From: CAZBUK01 sp964495085
GTDB lineage: Bacteria > Bacteroidota > Ignavibacteria > T3Sed10-11
DNA length: 57,231 nucleotides
NCBI GenBank assembly: GCA_964495085.1
Contig: CAZBUK010000017.1
Span: 1 to 57,231 of the forward strand
Direction of reading: 5' to 3'
Part shown: in pieces, positions 1 through 8,757 of the stretch
Layout: each line of letters begins with the position of its first letter
Position numbering within the stretch: position 1 is the first letter of the stretch
Notes under the pieces: generated by a model
Seen by the model: only the letters and a program-made list of their open reading frames with translations
Database searches by the model: none
Told to the model about the DNA's origin: nothing
Made by a program: the position numbers and the translations under genes

Positions 1-541
1 ATAATTCGGAAGAAGTTTTCTCAGCCTGATATGACCACGAGGGCCAACTGAGATAACCGTCGAAGTCGATCTCGTATTCGTACTCGACGGTATATGGATA
101 TTGATTGTGATACAGCTCGAAGTGCTTTACGCGTGAATCTTCATAGAGAGAAATATTCGATATGGCGCTATAGTCTTTCACTTCGCCCCCCCGCATGTCG
201 CGTATCTTTTTCCCCTGGGCGTCGTAAATCCTGCCGTTTATCTTCTTAATCTTCCGAAATTTATTGTACCACTCCACTACCTCGCCATGATGCCGGCCGT
301 TTGCGTTCAAGACGGTCACGGCTACGAGTTTTTCGTACGTAGCCCTGCGCTTATCACGTATCGTTAGTTTACTGCGGTCGTAGCGTACCACCGCGTCTGC
401 ATCCCTGAGCATTTCTTCCGAGATTTTGTCGACCGGATACGCAGAAGATTGAGCGGAGGTATCCGGATTCCAGACTCCCCCGATAATAAAAAGTGCAAGC
501 AGAATCGCCCACAGCCGAAGTTTATATGTAATGTTCGTCAT
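1..541 (-). CDS. DUF3857-domain exported protein (N-terminal part, cut by window edge)
   Basis: The reading frame opens at an ATG complementary to 539-541 and runs off the left edge of the window, giving about 180 residues without a stop. A GGGGGAG ribosome binding site lies about 11 bases upstream, inside the end of the preceding gene. The N-terminus has a hydrophobic stretch (WAILLALFIIGGVW) ending near SAQSS, a Sec signal peptide. The following region (DADAVVRYDRSKLTI, then YNKFRKIKKINGRIYDAQGK and VEYEYEIDFDGY) resembles DUF3857, the immunoglobulin-like N-terminal domain that precedes a transglutaminase-like domain in Bacteroidota envelope proteins. Only 6 bases separate it from the upstream DUF3857 protein, so the two form a tandem pair in one transcript. 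Function unknown; the catalytic half lies outside the window. Confidence 0.8.
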   Translation of the reverse strand, partial: MTNITYKLRLWAILLALFIIGGVWNPDTSAQSSAYPVDKISEEMLRDADAVVRYDRSKLTIRDKRRATYEKLVAVTVLNANGRHHGEVVEWYNKFRKIKKINGRIYDAQGKKIRDMRGGEVKDYSAISNISLYEDSRVKHFELYHNQYPYTVEYEYEIDFDGYLSWPSWSYQAEKTSSEL

Positions 542-547
542 ATGCGA

Positions 548-2545
548 TTACTCCCCCAGAGAAGACTGAGCCGGCTGGTTTTCGGAATCCGGCGAGGACT
601 TCCTCTTCAGGACGATCTGTTCGGCATCGTACGATACGATCTGTCCATAGAAATCTCTGATGGTCTTATATTCTTCGGGACGGAAGACAATCTGATTTAT
701 TTCGAGAATTCTGCGTATCTGAATTTCTCCGTCGACGGTATTGACGACACGCCGGTATCCTCCGCCGTTGCGCGGAAGACGAAGGGTTACCTCGCGCGGA
801 ACTTCCGCCACTTCGTAACCTTCGGGTACAGCCAGGTCTATCGCATACGATTTAGTGCGCTCATATGCGAAATCGACTGGAAATGTTCGTTTTTCCATTT
901 TCAGTGGGTTTTGGGTCAACTTCCCCAATACGGTCGGGTTCAGATAAATAAAATCGCCGGCAATATCTGCATATTGCACCGAGGTTAGCTGCAGGTTCAT
1001 CTGCAGCGACTTGACGGGATCTTCCTTATGCAAAATTTTAAAGGTATCGACCTCCGTAGTTGCGGCTTCCCCTTTGATAAAGTCCTTGATAAATTCTTCC
1101 TCACTGCTCTCGGCCAACTTTTCGCGGTTGACAGCCGCGATATACCCCTCGTCGGTAATGGCGGCGAATCCTTTATACCCGCCGTCGTTATCAAGCGTGA
1201 GCTTCATCAGCACCTGGTGCGATGCTTTCCTCGCAGGTTTCAGCTGCACCCAGGAAACCGAACCCTTCCTGACGAGCAATCCCAGGTCGTTCAAAGTCGG
1301 AACCGGAAGAAGATCCATCGGATAATACCGATGGGTAGCGTCCAGGAGATATTCCTTCGATTCGGTTGCCACGAACGTTATCGCATGGTTGAACTGTGTA
1401 TAGATCGGATAGAGCGCCTGTATCTTCCCGTTTCTCCTCGTGCTCAGCAGAACCGGATGAGCGTCGAATCCTGCCGCGCGCAGCATGGCAGTCAGCACCA
1501 TCATGATCTCCCCGCTGTTGCCGGTCTTGGTTTCGTATATTCTGTTCAAACCGTTGTCCGCCCAGATGCGATACCTCGAATTCCACACCATAGTATCCCT
1601 GACGTACTTGTAAATTGCCGAAATCTTCTCCTCATCGGTCTCCAATCCCTCGATAATCCCGGCCACTTCGTTTCGCATCGCTCGGTTGGGCGATATATTT
1701 TTGCCGAAGTCCTTATTATTCAATAACTCTTCGATGAGCTCTTCCCAGGTATTGAGGACCTTCTCAGGGAGAGAGCCGGGAACACTGACCATTGCGAGCT
1801 GAAAGGTCATCTTTGTTATATAGTCATCGGTCGTCGTGATGTACGGTTCGGATCTGATGGCCGGGAGATCCTTCATCGCCCAGACGTGATTCATTCCCTG
1901 GGCCATCCGGTTCCTGTGAGGAAATTTCTCATTCTTGCGTATATGAAAATTTGAGCTGCCTTGTGTGACGATTGCGTATTGAAAGATATTGGGAACCCTC
2001 GCCCGATATTCGCTCCATACTACAGGCTCCGAAGTTTGAAAATCCCAATCTGGAAAATACATAGGCGAGTGCGATATAACCGTGTACTTATATTCGATAA
2101 TCGATCCGGGCTGGAGTGCGGGAAGTGTAAACCTGACAAGTCTCCTTGAGTCCATCACTTTTTCATCGAATACGGATTTTGAATCCATCTTTTGCGATGT
2201 CATCTCTCCCGCCTCGTTCAGATTATACGTTACCCCTTCAATCCCTTTAACCTGTTGCACCCGTTTACTGGTGGTGTAGCCAACTGCGTGCGAACCCCAA
2301 TCGAATCCGGCGGTTGATAGAATTTTAATCCGCCGGTGCCTCGTAAATATGACGGAAAAATTATCGTCAAAATAAGTATCCCCGATATCGAAGAGTATCA
2401 CCGCGGATGCATCCGGATCGTCCGGGAATTCCTTCATTTCCAGATGTTCTCTCGGAATATCTCCCCACTTCGAATTCTGTAACTGCGCAAATGAAATATG
2501 GGAACACAGAAATAATAACGGAAGAATGAATATGAGACGTTTCAT
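548..2545 (-). CDS. DUF3857 / transglutaminase-like envelope protein with Ser in place of catalytic Cys
   Basis: A 665-residue exported protein; the signal peptide covers residues 1-20 (LPLLFLCSHISFA then QLQ), and an AGAGGTG ribosome binding site precedes the ATG. Residues about 40-230 match DUF3857 (VILFDIGDTYFDDNFSVIF, then PGSIIEYKYTVIS). Residues about 290-420 match a transglutaminase-like core: ETKTGNSGEIMMVLTAMLRA, FNHAITFV and YLLDATHRY. In true transglutaminases the first motif carries the nucleophilic Cys; here that position is Ser344, while the His387 and Asp402 partners remain. As I recall, many Bacteroidota members share this GNS variant, so it is a recurrent non-canonical family rather than a point defect. 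The C-terminal third is beta-rich and unassigned. It is followed 6 bases later by a second DUF3857 gene. Role unknown, probably periplasmic. Confidence 0.85.
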   Translation of the reverse strand: MKRLIFILPLLFLCSHISFAQLQNSKWGDIPREHLEMKEFPDDPDASAVILFDIGDTYFDDNFSVIFTRHRRIKILSTAGFDWGSHAVGYTTSKRVQQVKGIEGVTYNLNEAGEMTSQKMDSKSVFDEKVMDSRRLVRFTLPALQPGSIIEYKYTVISHSPMYFPDWDFQTSEPVVWSEYRARVPNIFQYAIVTQGSSNFHIRKNEKFPHRNRMAQGMNHVWAMKDLPAIRSEPYITTTDDYITKMTFQLAMVSVPGSLPEKVLNTWEELIEELLNNKDFGKNISPNRAMRNEVAGIIEGLETDEEKISAIYKYVRDTMVWNSRYRIWADNGLNRIYETKTGNSGEIMMVLTAMLRAAGFDAHPVLLSTRRNGKIQALYPIYTQFNHAITFVATESKEYLLDATHRYYPMDLLPVPTLNDLGLLVRKGSVSWVQLKPARKASHQVLMKLTLDNDGGYKGFAAITDEGYIAAVNREKLAESSEEEFIKDFIKGEAATTEVDTFKILHKEDPVKSLQMNLQLTSVQYADIAGDFIYLNPTVLGKLTQNPLKMEKRTFPVDFAYERTKSYAIDLAVPEGYEVAEVPREVTLRLPRNGGGYRRVVNTVDGEIQIRRILEINQIVFRPEEYKTIRDFYGQIVSYDAEQIVLKRKSSPDSENQPAQSSLGE

Positions 2546-3033
2546 ACGGCACCTCTAGAATGGTCCGGAGTATATATAGGAATAGAGCATCCCATCACTC
2601 TATGTCAGGCAGTGCCGATCCAGGAAGGATGACAACGTTTCTGAAAATCGACGAGCGCGACATGCATGCCCGCGGTATGTACCGTAAGTATATGACGGAA
2701 TCGTGATTCATGAAACTGCGATCACGTTCTCTGCATGTTCTGAGTACGTACCGTAACGACTCTATTCATGCTCATGCTTCGAAAAAGATAGGCGGTATGT
2801 TATTAATAAAACGTGCGCCCCGTCATACCGAATCCCAGCTATCCGCACTCCGTGAGAAGCGATCTTGATCATTTCGCAATGAATGTACCAAATCTATTAA
2901 ACCAGGCATAATCACTTATTAGCAAAAATTCGTGCATAGTAATTTGCGTGATATATTCTTATCTTTGTACGTTTTTAGATCGTTACTAAACGGATATCTC
3001 CGGATACGGGCCATAATTGAGGAATTCTGATAT
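2546..3033. other. Divergent intergenic region with candidate promoter elements
   Basis: These 488 bases separate the minus-strand DUF3857 gene from the plus-strand porin-like gene, so both promoters should lie here. An inverted repeat pairs CGTGAT (2702-2707) with ATCACG (2721-2726). TATCTTTG at 2960-2967 matches the Bacteroidota -7 element TAnnTTTG, but the nearest upstream TTTG (2943-2946) is only 13 bases away, shorter than the usual spacing, so the assignment is weak. No coding potential or RNA gene was recognised. Confidence 0.3.
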
Positions 3034-4101
3034 ATGTTACGATATTTCATATATACCGGATTATTAATGCTTCTTATCTCAAGTCCTTTCCATCTGAACT
3101 CTCAGGAGTTAAAAATCGGCGGATATATGCAGACATGGTTGTTACTTGCGGATAAGTTATCGGAGGAATCGACTTTTTCGGAATCCTCCGCCGCTACCTG
3201 GGGATTCAGAATTCGACGTGCACGGTTAAGCGCACGGTCGAAACTCAACAATACCTTCAGTCTCACCTCCTGGGTTGAATTCGCAGGCCGCGACCGGAAT
3301 TTGCTCGATTTTTATCTCACCGCAGAGATCTCACCCGCAATAGTGCTGTCCATCGGGCAGTTCCGACCTCACGGACAGATGTATGATACAGGCCTGCTCT
3401 CCTCTTCCGCTTTGCTGCTTTATGAAAGGCCTTCGATTTCATCCTCTCTCGCGGGCCATATGCGCTACGACTCATACAGAGATATCGGTTTGATGATGAA
3501 TGGCAAAACAGGACCGGTCCGGTACGCAGTCCATATGAACAACGGACACGGCAGGTATACCTCGGCAGGAACTATGATAACCCGCAGAAACTTCGGAGAG
3601 GGACTTTACGGCGCAAGAATCGACCTGCAGGCAATCACGGGACTCGTCATCGGAGGCCATTACACGGTCAATTACCAGAAGGATATAACGGTCGAAGGCA
3701 GCCAGGCAACCGACATCGACAGGAATTCCTATTCCTTCCGCGCTGCTCTTGAACGATTTCCCCTTCCCGATTTCTTCCTTCAATTCGAATACGGCGGCGG
3801 TGCCAACAAAGAGACCGCTCCACATCTCACCTACGAAGGGTGGTACGCGACAACGGGATATCATATTACACCTGCGCTGGCGGCTGTGGTTCGATACGAC
3901 ACGTATTCGGAAAATAGTATCGTCAATACTCTGAATGAAAAAAACATCACGCTCGGGCTTCTCTATTATGTATTCGAGAACAGCCGTGAAATCGTCCGTC
4001 TCGGTCTGAATTATGCTTATCGCGATCAGGACGCCGCTCCGGATATTCGCCGTCAAAGGAACACCGTCCTGCTCTGGATTCAGATCAGATCGATTCCGTA
4101 G
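3034..4101 (+). CDS. Phosphate-selective porin O/P-like outer-membrane protein
   Basis: A 355-residue protein with a signal peptide (residues 1 to about 23, ending near SQ) and a GAGG ribosome binding site 11 bases before the ATG. After the leader it reads as alternating amphipathic beta strands: ELKIGGYMQTWLLL, then GFRIRRARLSARSKLNNTFS, FYLTAEISPAIVLSIGQFRP and YAVHMNNGHG. It ends on an aromatic/hydrophobic strand (VLLWIQIRS). The order of an RRAR-type strand followed by a GQF strand is typical of the Porin_O_P family. It is inferred to be a beta-barrel porin or barrel-type structural protein; the substrate cannot be read from sequence. It stands alone on the plus strand between minus-strand genes. 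A penicillin-binding-protein remnant lies just downstream in another frame. Confidence 0.7.
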   Translation: MLRYFIYTGLLMLLISSPFHLNSQELKIGGYMQTWLLLADKLSEESTFSESSAATWGFRIRRARLSARSKLNNTFSLTSWVEFAGRDRNLLDFYLTAEISPAIVLSIGQFRPHGQMYDTGLLSSSALLLYERPSISSSLAGHMRYDSYRDIGLMMNGKTGPVRYAVHMNNGHGRYTSAGTMITRRNFGEGLYGARIDLQAITGLVIGGHYTVNYQKDITVEGSQATDIDRNSYSFRAALERFPLPDFFLQFEYGGGANKETAPHLTYEGWYATTGYHITPALAAVVRYDTYSENSIVNTLNEKNITLGLLYYVFENSREIVRLGLNYAYRDQDAAPDIRRQRNTVLLWIQIRSIP

Positions 4102-4157
4102 AATACAAACCGGTTGAACGGATACCGCCCTGCTGTCGTTACAGGAATGAGTACATC

Positions 4158-4616
4158 GAATGCGAGGGGGGATCGACCGCATTGCCGGTCTGGGGGCAAT
4201 TCATGCGCGATGTCTATGCCGACCAGAGGCTCAACCTCCCGACTGCCGATTTCGAAATACCGGGCGGCGTCGTACTGGTCAGACTCTGCACCGAATCGAA
4301 ATTGCTCGCGACCGGGTATTGTCCCGAAACGACTGAGGACCTCTTCACGCTTTCCCGTCAACCGGCCGAATGTACCGAGCATGTCTCCTTGATTCGCAGC
4401 GTGCGAAATTTTATTTCACGAATCTTTAAGGAGCGTTCCGCATTCCGGTTCCGTAAAGGAAATGCTGCGCCACTACCCGCGCATGCTATGCTTGATGAGA
4501 TCCTTCTCGATGAAACTCATCGTCGTATCGAGCATGCGGCTCCTCGTCAACGACCATGTTCGGTGAGCAATAAACCGGGCTATGGAGCCGGAAATATGTT
4601 GTTGGATGCTCCGTGA
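4158..4616 (+). pseudogene. Orphan C-terminal fragment of a class A penicillin-binding protein (PBP1A type)
   Basis: The open frame from about 4158 reads ECEGGSTALPVWGQFMRDVY, then DFEIPGGVVLVRLC, then GYCPETTEDLFTL and PAECTEH. This order (GG..ALPxW..FM..VY, a Cys-rich hinge, CPxTTxxxF, then C..H) is what follows the transpeptidase domain at the end of PBP1A-type proteins in this group. The glycosyltransferase and transpeptidase domains are missing, and directly upstream is the intact porin-like gene. No ATG or GTG with a ribosome binding site leads into the fragment; only a TTG at 4182 is available, and it falls inside the conserved motif. Recognisable similarity stops near 4385. The frame then continues antisense through the 3' end of the patatin gene to a stop at 4614-4616. 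I read it as a leftover from deletion or rearrangement. Confidence 0.55.
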
Positions 4617-6170
4617 AACCACTGCATCCGCTCTCCTCCGAATATGCTTCCGCAGCGAGTCCAGATCTTTTTTAGTAAAGACCGGCCACTGCGGCTCCTT
4701 TACTTCCTCCGAAGCGGTTCCTACGAGCGGGACGACGGGGAGGAATGTTTTCCGGTCGCGAACGACCCTATGTCTATCGATTTGGGATCGGTTCCAGAGC
4801 GCGAAGAGCGGATTCTTGGAACTTCCGAAAAAGGGGAGCACGAAATAATTTTTCAAAAACCATTGGCAGTTCCGCCGCCCGAGTTGAAAATCATGCTCGC
4901 GAAAGCTCCGTGACAGAAATCCGCCGAATCCTTCGAGCAGATTGCTTGCCATTGGATATTCTGCCAGCATACCGTTTTGGAGCCGTCTCTTCGGTGCGAT
5001 CAGGAATCTGCTGTACACGTCCTCGCGTTGTGCGAGCATGAGTTCATCCGGTTTGAACCTTGCCTGCGAACGAAGACTTGAAAATATCTGAGGGATGACG
5101 CTGAACAGATCCCCGCGTATCTCATATGCGGGATCGAACGGTTCGTCGTATGGAAACGGATCGATCATAAGTAACGCCCTGTGAGCCCTTATCCCCTCCC
5201 GTGGATTTCGCGATTCGCCGCCGGCTATTGCCCGGCGTGCAAGCTCGAGCGGCTCGTTGTCCAGCAATCCGCCGTCGACGCTTAAAAAAGTATATTCCTC
5301 GCCTCCCGAGAGCTGTACGGGCCAGTTCGGTATGATGGTCTTCCATTCGACCGATGCGTCTGAAGCTGAGCCCGGCTGATCTGCTGCAACCGGGATAGGC
5401 CACTTTCTTTTCGAGTACGCCGATATGTTTCTCCGGATCACGCGGGGGGCAAGTCCGCCGGGGAAAGCACCGCTTGCCAATGCAGCCTGCTTGAGGAGTT
5501 CCCAATTCCGATGCTGCAACTCCGAATGGTCGAGACGCAATGCATCTTCTGTGTGGCTTTCCTCTGAACCGACATAAAAATGTACATAATCGGCTCTCAT
5601 GGATAGGTCGTGCCCGGCTTCGGTTGCTCCCTTGAATCCGATGTTGTAAGGAACTCCACGGAGGTTTGTAACGCTCAAGAAAAGGTCGAATGGATCAGAG
5701 ATATATTCTCTCGTTGTACCGTCGGCGCTGACAGCGAAGGCATCGGCCGCGATCGCATCAAGTATGGTCGAATCGAACAATGAACGGATGGGACCTGAAA
5801 ACGTTTTTAAATCTTTGGTATCAAGAAGGGCGGTAATATCGACCTTCTGCACCCAACCGGTATACAGAGAATTTCGTACGGGTCCGGAAGTCGGTACGGA
5901 CCGGACATGTTCGATCTCCCCGTTCATTGAAGCGACGGTGACACCGGCAGTCATCCCACCTGCTGAAGCTCCCGACATAGCGCGGATTTTTACCCGGTGA
6001 GGCGGACAGTGGCGATGGTCTTTTTCCCGGAGACTCTGCCATTCATCGAGCGCCTCGAGCAGAAAATCCATGACTCCCGCGGTATATGCACCGGCGGAGA
6101 TCGCACCCGCCATGACGAGACCTATTTCGAAATAAGGCAGATCCTCAGCCGCCGTGGCCCTCATGTTCAT
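4473..6170 (-). CDS. Patatin-like phospholipase
   Basis: A 565-residue protein with the patatin hydrolase core. The oxyanion region is VMAGAISAGAYTAGV (residues 19-33), the nucleophile elbow GASAG has Ser69, and the catalytic Asp is in SVDGGLLDNEPLELA (Asp299). It should hydrolyse acyl esters of membrane lipids through a Ser-Asp dyad. There is no signal peptide, so it is probably cytoplasmic or peripheral to the membrane. The length exceeds minimal patatins: a region from about residue 320 to the end has no assignment. A GGAGG site precedes the ATG. The start lies 16 bases after the stop of the upstream exported amidohydrolase, so it is the third gene of a three-gene operon. Its 3' end is convergent with the PBP remnant. 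Confidence 0.85.
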   Translation of the reverse strand: MNMRATAAEDLPYFEIGLVMAGAISAGAYTAGVMDFLLEALDEWQSLREKDHRHCPPHRVKIRAMSGASAGGMTAGVTVASMNGEIEHVRSVPTSGPVRNSLYTGWVQKVDITALLDTKDLKTFSGPIRSLFDSTILDAIAADAFAVSADGTTREYISDPFDLFLSVTNLRGVPYNIGFKGATEAGHDLSMRADYVHFYVGSEESHTEDALRLDHSELQHRNWELLKQAALASGAFPGGLAPRVIRRNISAYSKRKWPIPVAADQPGSASDASVEWKTIIPNWPVQLSGGEEYTFLSVDGGLLDNEPLELARRAIAGGESRNPREGIRAHRALLMIDPFPYDEPFDPAYEIRGDLFSVIPQIFSSLRSQARFKPDELMLAQREDVYSRFLIAPKRRLQNGMLAEYPMASNLLEGFGGFLSRSFREHDFQLGRRNCQWFLKNYFVLPFFGSSKNPLFALWNRSQIDRHRVVRDRKTFLPVVPLVGTASEEVKEPQWPVFTKKDLDSLRKHIRRRADAVVSRSIQQHISGSIARFIAHRTWSLTRSRMLDTTMSFIEKDLIKHSMRG

Positions 6171-6186
6171 CTGTTCCTCCGAGAGA

Positions 6187-7398
6187 TCACTCGCAACCCT
6201 CTTTATATATTATTCCGTTGATTATCACGAGACATACCTTCGACAGATATTCGAAAGGATCTCCGTCAAAAACGATCAGATCGGCGTCTTTCCCGGGCGC
6301 CAGGGACCCGACTCTATCGTCGATGCCCAGCAGACGCGCGGAATCAATGGTCGACGCCGCAAGCGCATGTTCCGGGGAGAGTCCGTTCGACACAGCGATA
6401 GCCGCTTCATACCGAACGATCCTTGTTTTCGGCACGTAACTCTCATAGCCGCTCTGAAAAGCAAACGGAATTCCCGATTCGTGAAGCTTTGCAGCCGTTT
6501 CAAATGATGCGTTGCGGGCATCGCCGACGGGTCGTATCATCGTCGGGTGTATGAGGACCGGTACGGCGGCTTCGTGCAATTCGTCCAGCAGGAGATACGA
6601 TTCGGCAGCTCCGTCGAGTACAGGTATAAATCCAAACTCCTTCGATAGCCTTAAAGCCGCAAGAATATCGGTCGCGGTATGCGCCGTGATGAGAGCGCGT
6701 ATTCGCCCTTCGAGGACCTCGCTGAGAGCTTCGAGTTCCAGATCGATCGCCGGCATTCGGTCGGCCCGTCCGCTTTTTTTCTTTTCGAGATACTCCCGCG
6801 CTCTGATAAATTCCGCTCGCAGCAGGGCGACTGCTTTCGATCGCGTTCCCGGCGAGCTGTATCTCGAACTGATTCCCGAGCCGAGCGTGAATGCGACCAT
6901 CGCGGAAGAATCGAGGATGGAACTCTCATGCATGTCTCCGGTCGTTTTGACGATCATCGTCTGTCCGCTGGCGAGCGCTCCAGGAGCATGGCCGGTATGG
7001 AGCGTCGTAATACCGAGATTACGAACCCATTCCACCAGACCTTCGTGCGGATTAAAGGCGTCGAAAGCCCGCAGCTCGGGCTGCACAGGATTCGAATACT
7101 CGATCTGGTCCTGATCGTGTTCGTAATTATACATTCCCGCGAGACCAACCACCGAATGTGCGTCGATGAATCCCGGAGCGACGACTGCACCTTCGATAAT
7201 GCGGTACCCGGGCGGCACGGTCAGATCGCTTCCGCCGACCCGTTCAATTTTCGCTCCCCGAATCAGGACGACGCCGTTCTCGATCGACTCGCCGTCCATA
7301 GTGTAAACGATTTTGCCGCGGACCGCTATTTGCGATTCGAGCATACAAGGAGAAAGAACGACAAGGAAATATAAAATCAATATTGAGAATCGCATCAC
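6187..7398 (-). CDS. Exported amidohydrolase-family protein with degenerate metal site
   Basis: A 403-residue protein with a signal peptide (residues 1 to about 22). It has the amidohydrolase fold of imidazolonepropionase-like members: an N-terminal beta sandwich (VRGKIVYTMDGESIENGVVL), APGFIDAHSVVGL at the first metal motif, and the C-terminal signature GSLAPGKDADLIVFDGDPFE. The HxH metal motif of active family members reads H81-S-V83 here, and the later HTATDI and VLIHP stretches keep only part of the usual ligands, so catalysis is doubtful. It overlaps the upstream, better conserved paralogue by four bases (ATGA), suggesting translational coupling and perhaps a heteromeric partner role. 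Such tandem pairs recur in Bacteroidota as I recall. Substrate unknown. Confidence 0.82.
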   Translation of the reverse strand: MMRFSILILYFLVVLSPCMLESQIAVRGKIVYTMDGESIENGVVLIRGAKIERVGGSDLTVPPGYRIIEGAVVAPGFIDAHSVVGLAGMYNYEHDQDQIEYSNPVQPELRAFDAFNPHEGLVEWVRNLGITTLHTGHAPGALASGQTMIVKTTGDMHESSILDSSAMVAFTLGSGISSRYSSPGTRSKAVALLRAEFIRAREYLEKKKSGRADRMPAIDLELEALSEVLEGRIRALITAHTATDILAALRLSKEFGFIPVLDGAAESYLLLDELHEAAVPVLIHPTMIRPVGDARNASFETAAKLHESGIPFAFQSGYESYVPKTRIVRYEAAIAVSNGLSPEHALAASTIDSARLLGIDDRVGSLAPGKDADLIVFDGDPFEYLSKVCLVIINGIIYKEGCE

Positions 7399-8708
7399 TC
7401 TCCCCTTTCATCGTGGAGATGATGGTGCATGGTCCGGTAGACGTTGTACCCTCCGACCGCATATTTATAATCGTCGGGATCCGAACGGTCGAATATCTTT
7501 ATCCCCTCGATCCAGGTCTGTTCGACTTTCGTATATACGCTGAGCGGATCGCCGGAGAGCATGATAAAATCGGCGTCTTTCCCGGGATCGAGCGAACCGA
7601 CTTTTTCTTCCAACCCGAGCATCCGTGCACCCGACAGAGTCAGGGCTTCCAGTGCTTTTTCCCTGGACATCCCCGCTTTCACGCCGAGAGCGGCCATTCT
7701 CAGGAACAATCTCGAATCAGTGATCCAATCGTCCGTATGGAATGCCACCTCTGCTCCCGCTTTTTCGAGAGCCGCACCATTGATGTAGAGGAGATCGACC
7801 GCTTCCAGTTTTCCTCCCGGAGAGTCTACGATGATGATGGATGAGGGCGCTCCCGCGGCCGCAATTTCATCCGCCACTTTCCAGGCTTCGCTCACGTGGT
7901 GCAGTACAACCTTGAAATTAAACTCTCTCGCCAGCCGAAGTACAGTAAGAATATCGTCATGCCGGTGTGTGTGGTGGTGTACGATTCGATTTCCCTCGAG
8001 TACTTCGATGAGCGTTTCAAGCTGCAGGTCGCGCGAAGGTAATTTTTCCGGATCCCCTTTCGCGGCTGCTATTTTTTCGCGGTATTCGATCGCCCGAAGG
8101 TACATTTGTCTGACCAGCGCGGCAGACTTTGCCCGTGTTTCGGGAAAGGGCGGTTTTCCGATCGGATTCGTACCGTTTGCCATCTTGAGCCCTCCGCAAA
8201 TATCCGTTTCCGGGTTTTCGCAAAGCAACAGATCGTAAATGGTTCTGGCTTTCCTCAACTTCAGATACACGGTCTGGCCGCTGATAAGATGACCCGACCC
8301 CGGCATGACATTCACCGTCGTAATTCCCCCGGCTCGGGCACGCTGGAAGGTGTCGCTCGCAGGATCGATGGCATCCAGTATTCGAACATCCGGATGTAAT
8401 GCGGAGGAGCGATCGCCTCCGTCTCCCCTGCCGATATGCGAATGCGTATCGACCAATCCGGGCATGAGTACCTTTCCCGTGGCATCTATAACCTCCGCCG
8501 ATTCGGGGAAGGATATTTCGTCCCGTGCACCGACTGCAATTATTTTCCCATCCCTGACAACAAGAGTTCCGTTCTCCACCGGAGGATGTGATATTCTATG
8601 GATCGTTGCTCCGGTGAATACGAGGGTATTCTCACCCGCTCCGAGATACGGTGGCGATATCGCCAGGAGTACTACAACGAATAACCGCTTTGTGAATCCG
8701 TCGGACAT
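7395..8708 (-). CDS. Exported metal-dependent amidohydrolase (imidazolonepropionase-like)
   Basis: A 437-residue exported enzyme with a signal peptide (RLFVVVLLAISPPYLGAG, residues about 8-25) and an AGGAAA ribosome binding site. Metal-binding motifs are intact: DTHSHIG with His89 and His91, VHHHTHRHDD, VVLHH, and FHTDDW with the late Asp. The C-terminal GSLDPGKDADFIMLSGDPL closes the composite beta domain. It should hydrolyse amide or C-N bonds of a small molecule or dipeptide in the periplasm; the substrate cannot be called. It heads an operon with a metal-site-degenerate paralogue (four-base overlap) and a patatin. Confidence 0.87.
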   Translation of the reverse strand: MSDGFTKRLFVVVLLAISPPYLGAGENTLVFTGATIHRISHPPVENGTLVVRDGKIIAVGARDEISFPESAEVIDATGKVLMPGLVDTHSHIGRGDGGDRSSALHPDVRILDAIDPASDTFQRARAGGITTVNVMPGSGHLISGQTVYLKLRKARTIYDLLLCENPETDICGGLKMANGTNPIGKPPFPETRAKSAALVRQMYLRAIEYREKIAAAKGDPEKLPSRDLQLETLIEVLEGNRIVHHHTHRHDDILTVLRLAREFNFKVVLHHVSEAWKVADEIAAAGAPSSIIIVDSPGGKLEAVDLLYINGAALEKAGAEVAFHTDDWITDSRLFLRMAALGVKAGMSREKALEALTLSGARMLGLEEKVGSLDPGKDADFIMLSGDPLSVYTKVEQTWIEGIKIFDRSDPDDYKYAVGGYNVYRTMHHHLHDERGE

Positions 8709-8757
8709 GAGGTTTCCTCTTAATAAATGATAGTACCGTGCGGTGGGATGATTCGCA

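Noticed and set aside
449..988. A 179-codon plus-strand open frame over the 3' end of the DUF3857 gene
   Set aside because: It lies antisense to two well supported reading frames, has no recognisable motif or ribosome binding site, and looks like a shadow frame.
2960..2967. TATCTTTG as the -7 box of the porin-like gene promoter
   Set aside because: The only nearby TTTG is 13 bases upstream, too close for the usual element pair, so it is mentioned only in the intergenic note.
4182..4616. The PBP-like tail as an intact gene starting at TTG 4182
   Set aside because: The TTG lies within the conserved ALPVW motif, there is no ribosome binding site, and recognisable homology continues upstream of it.
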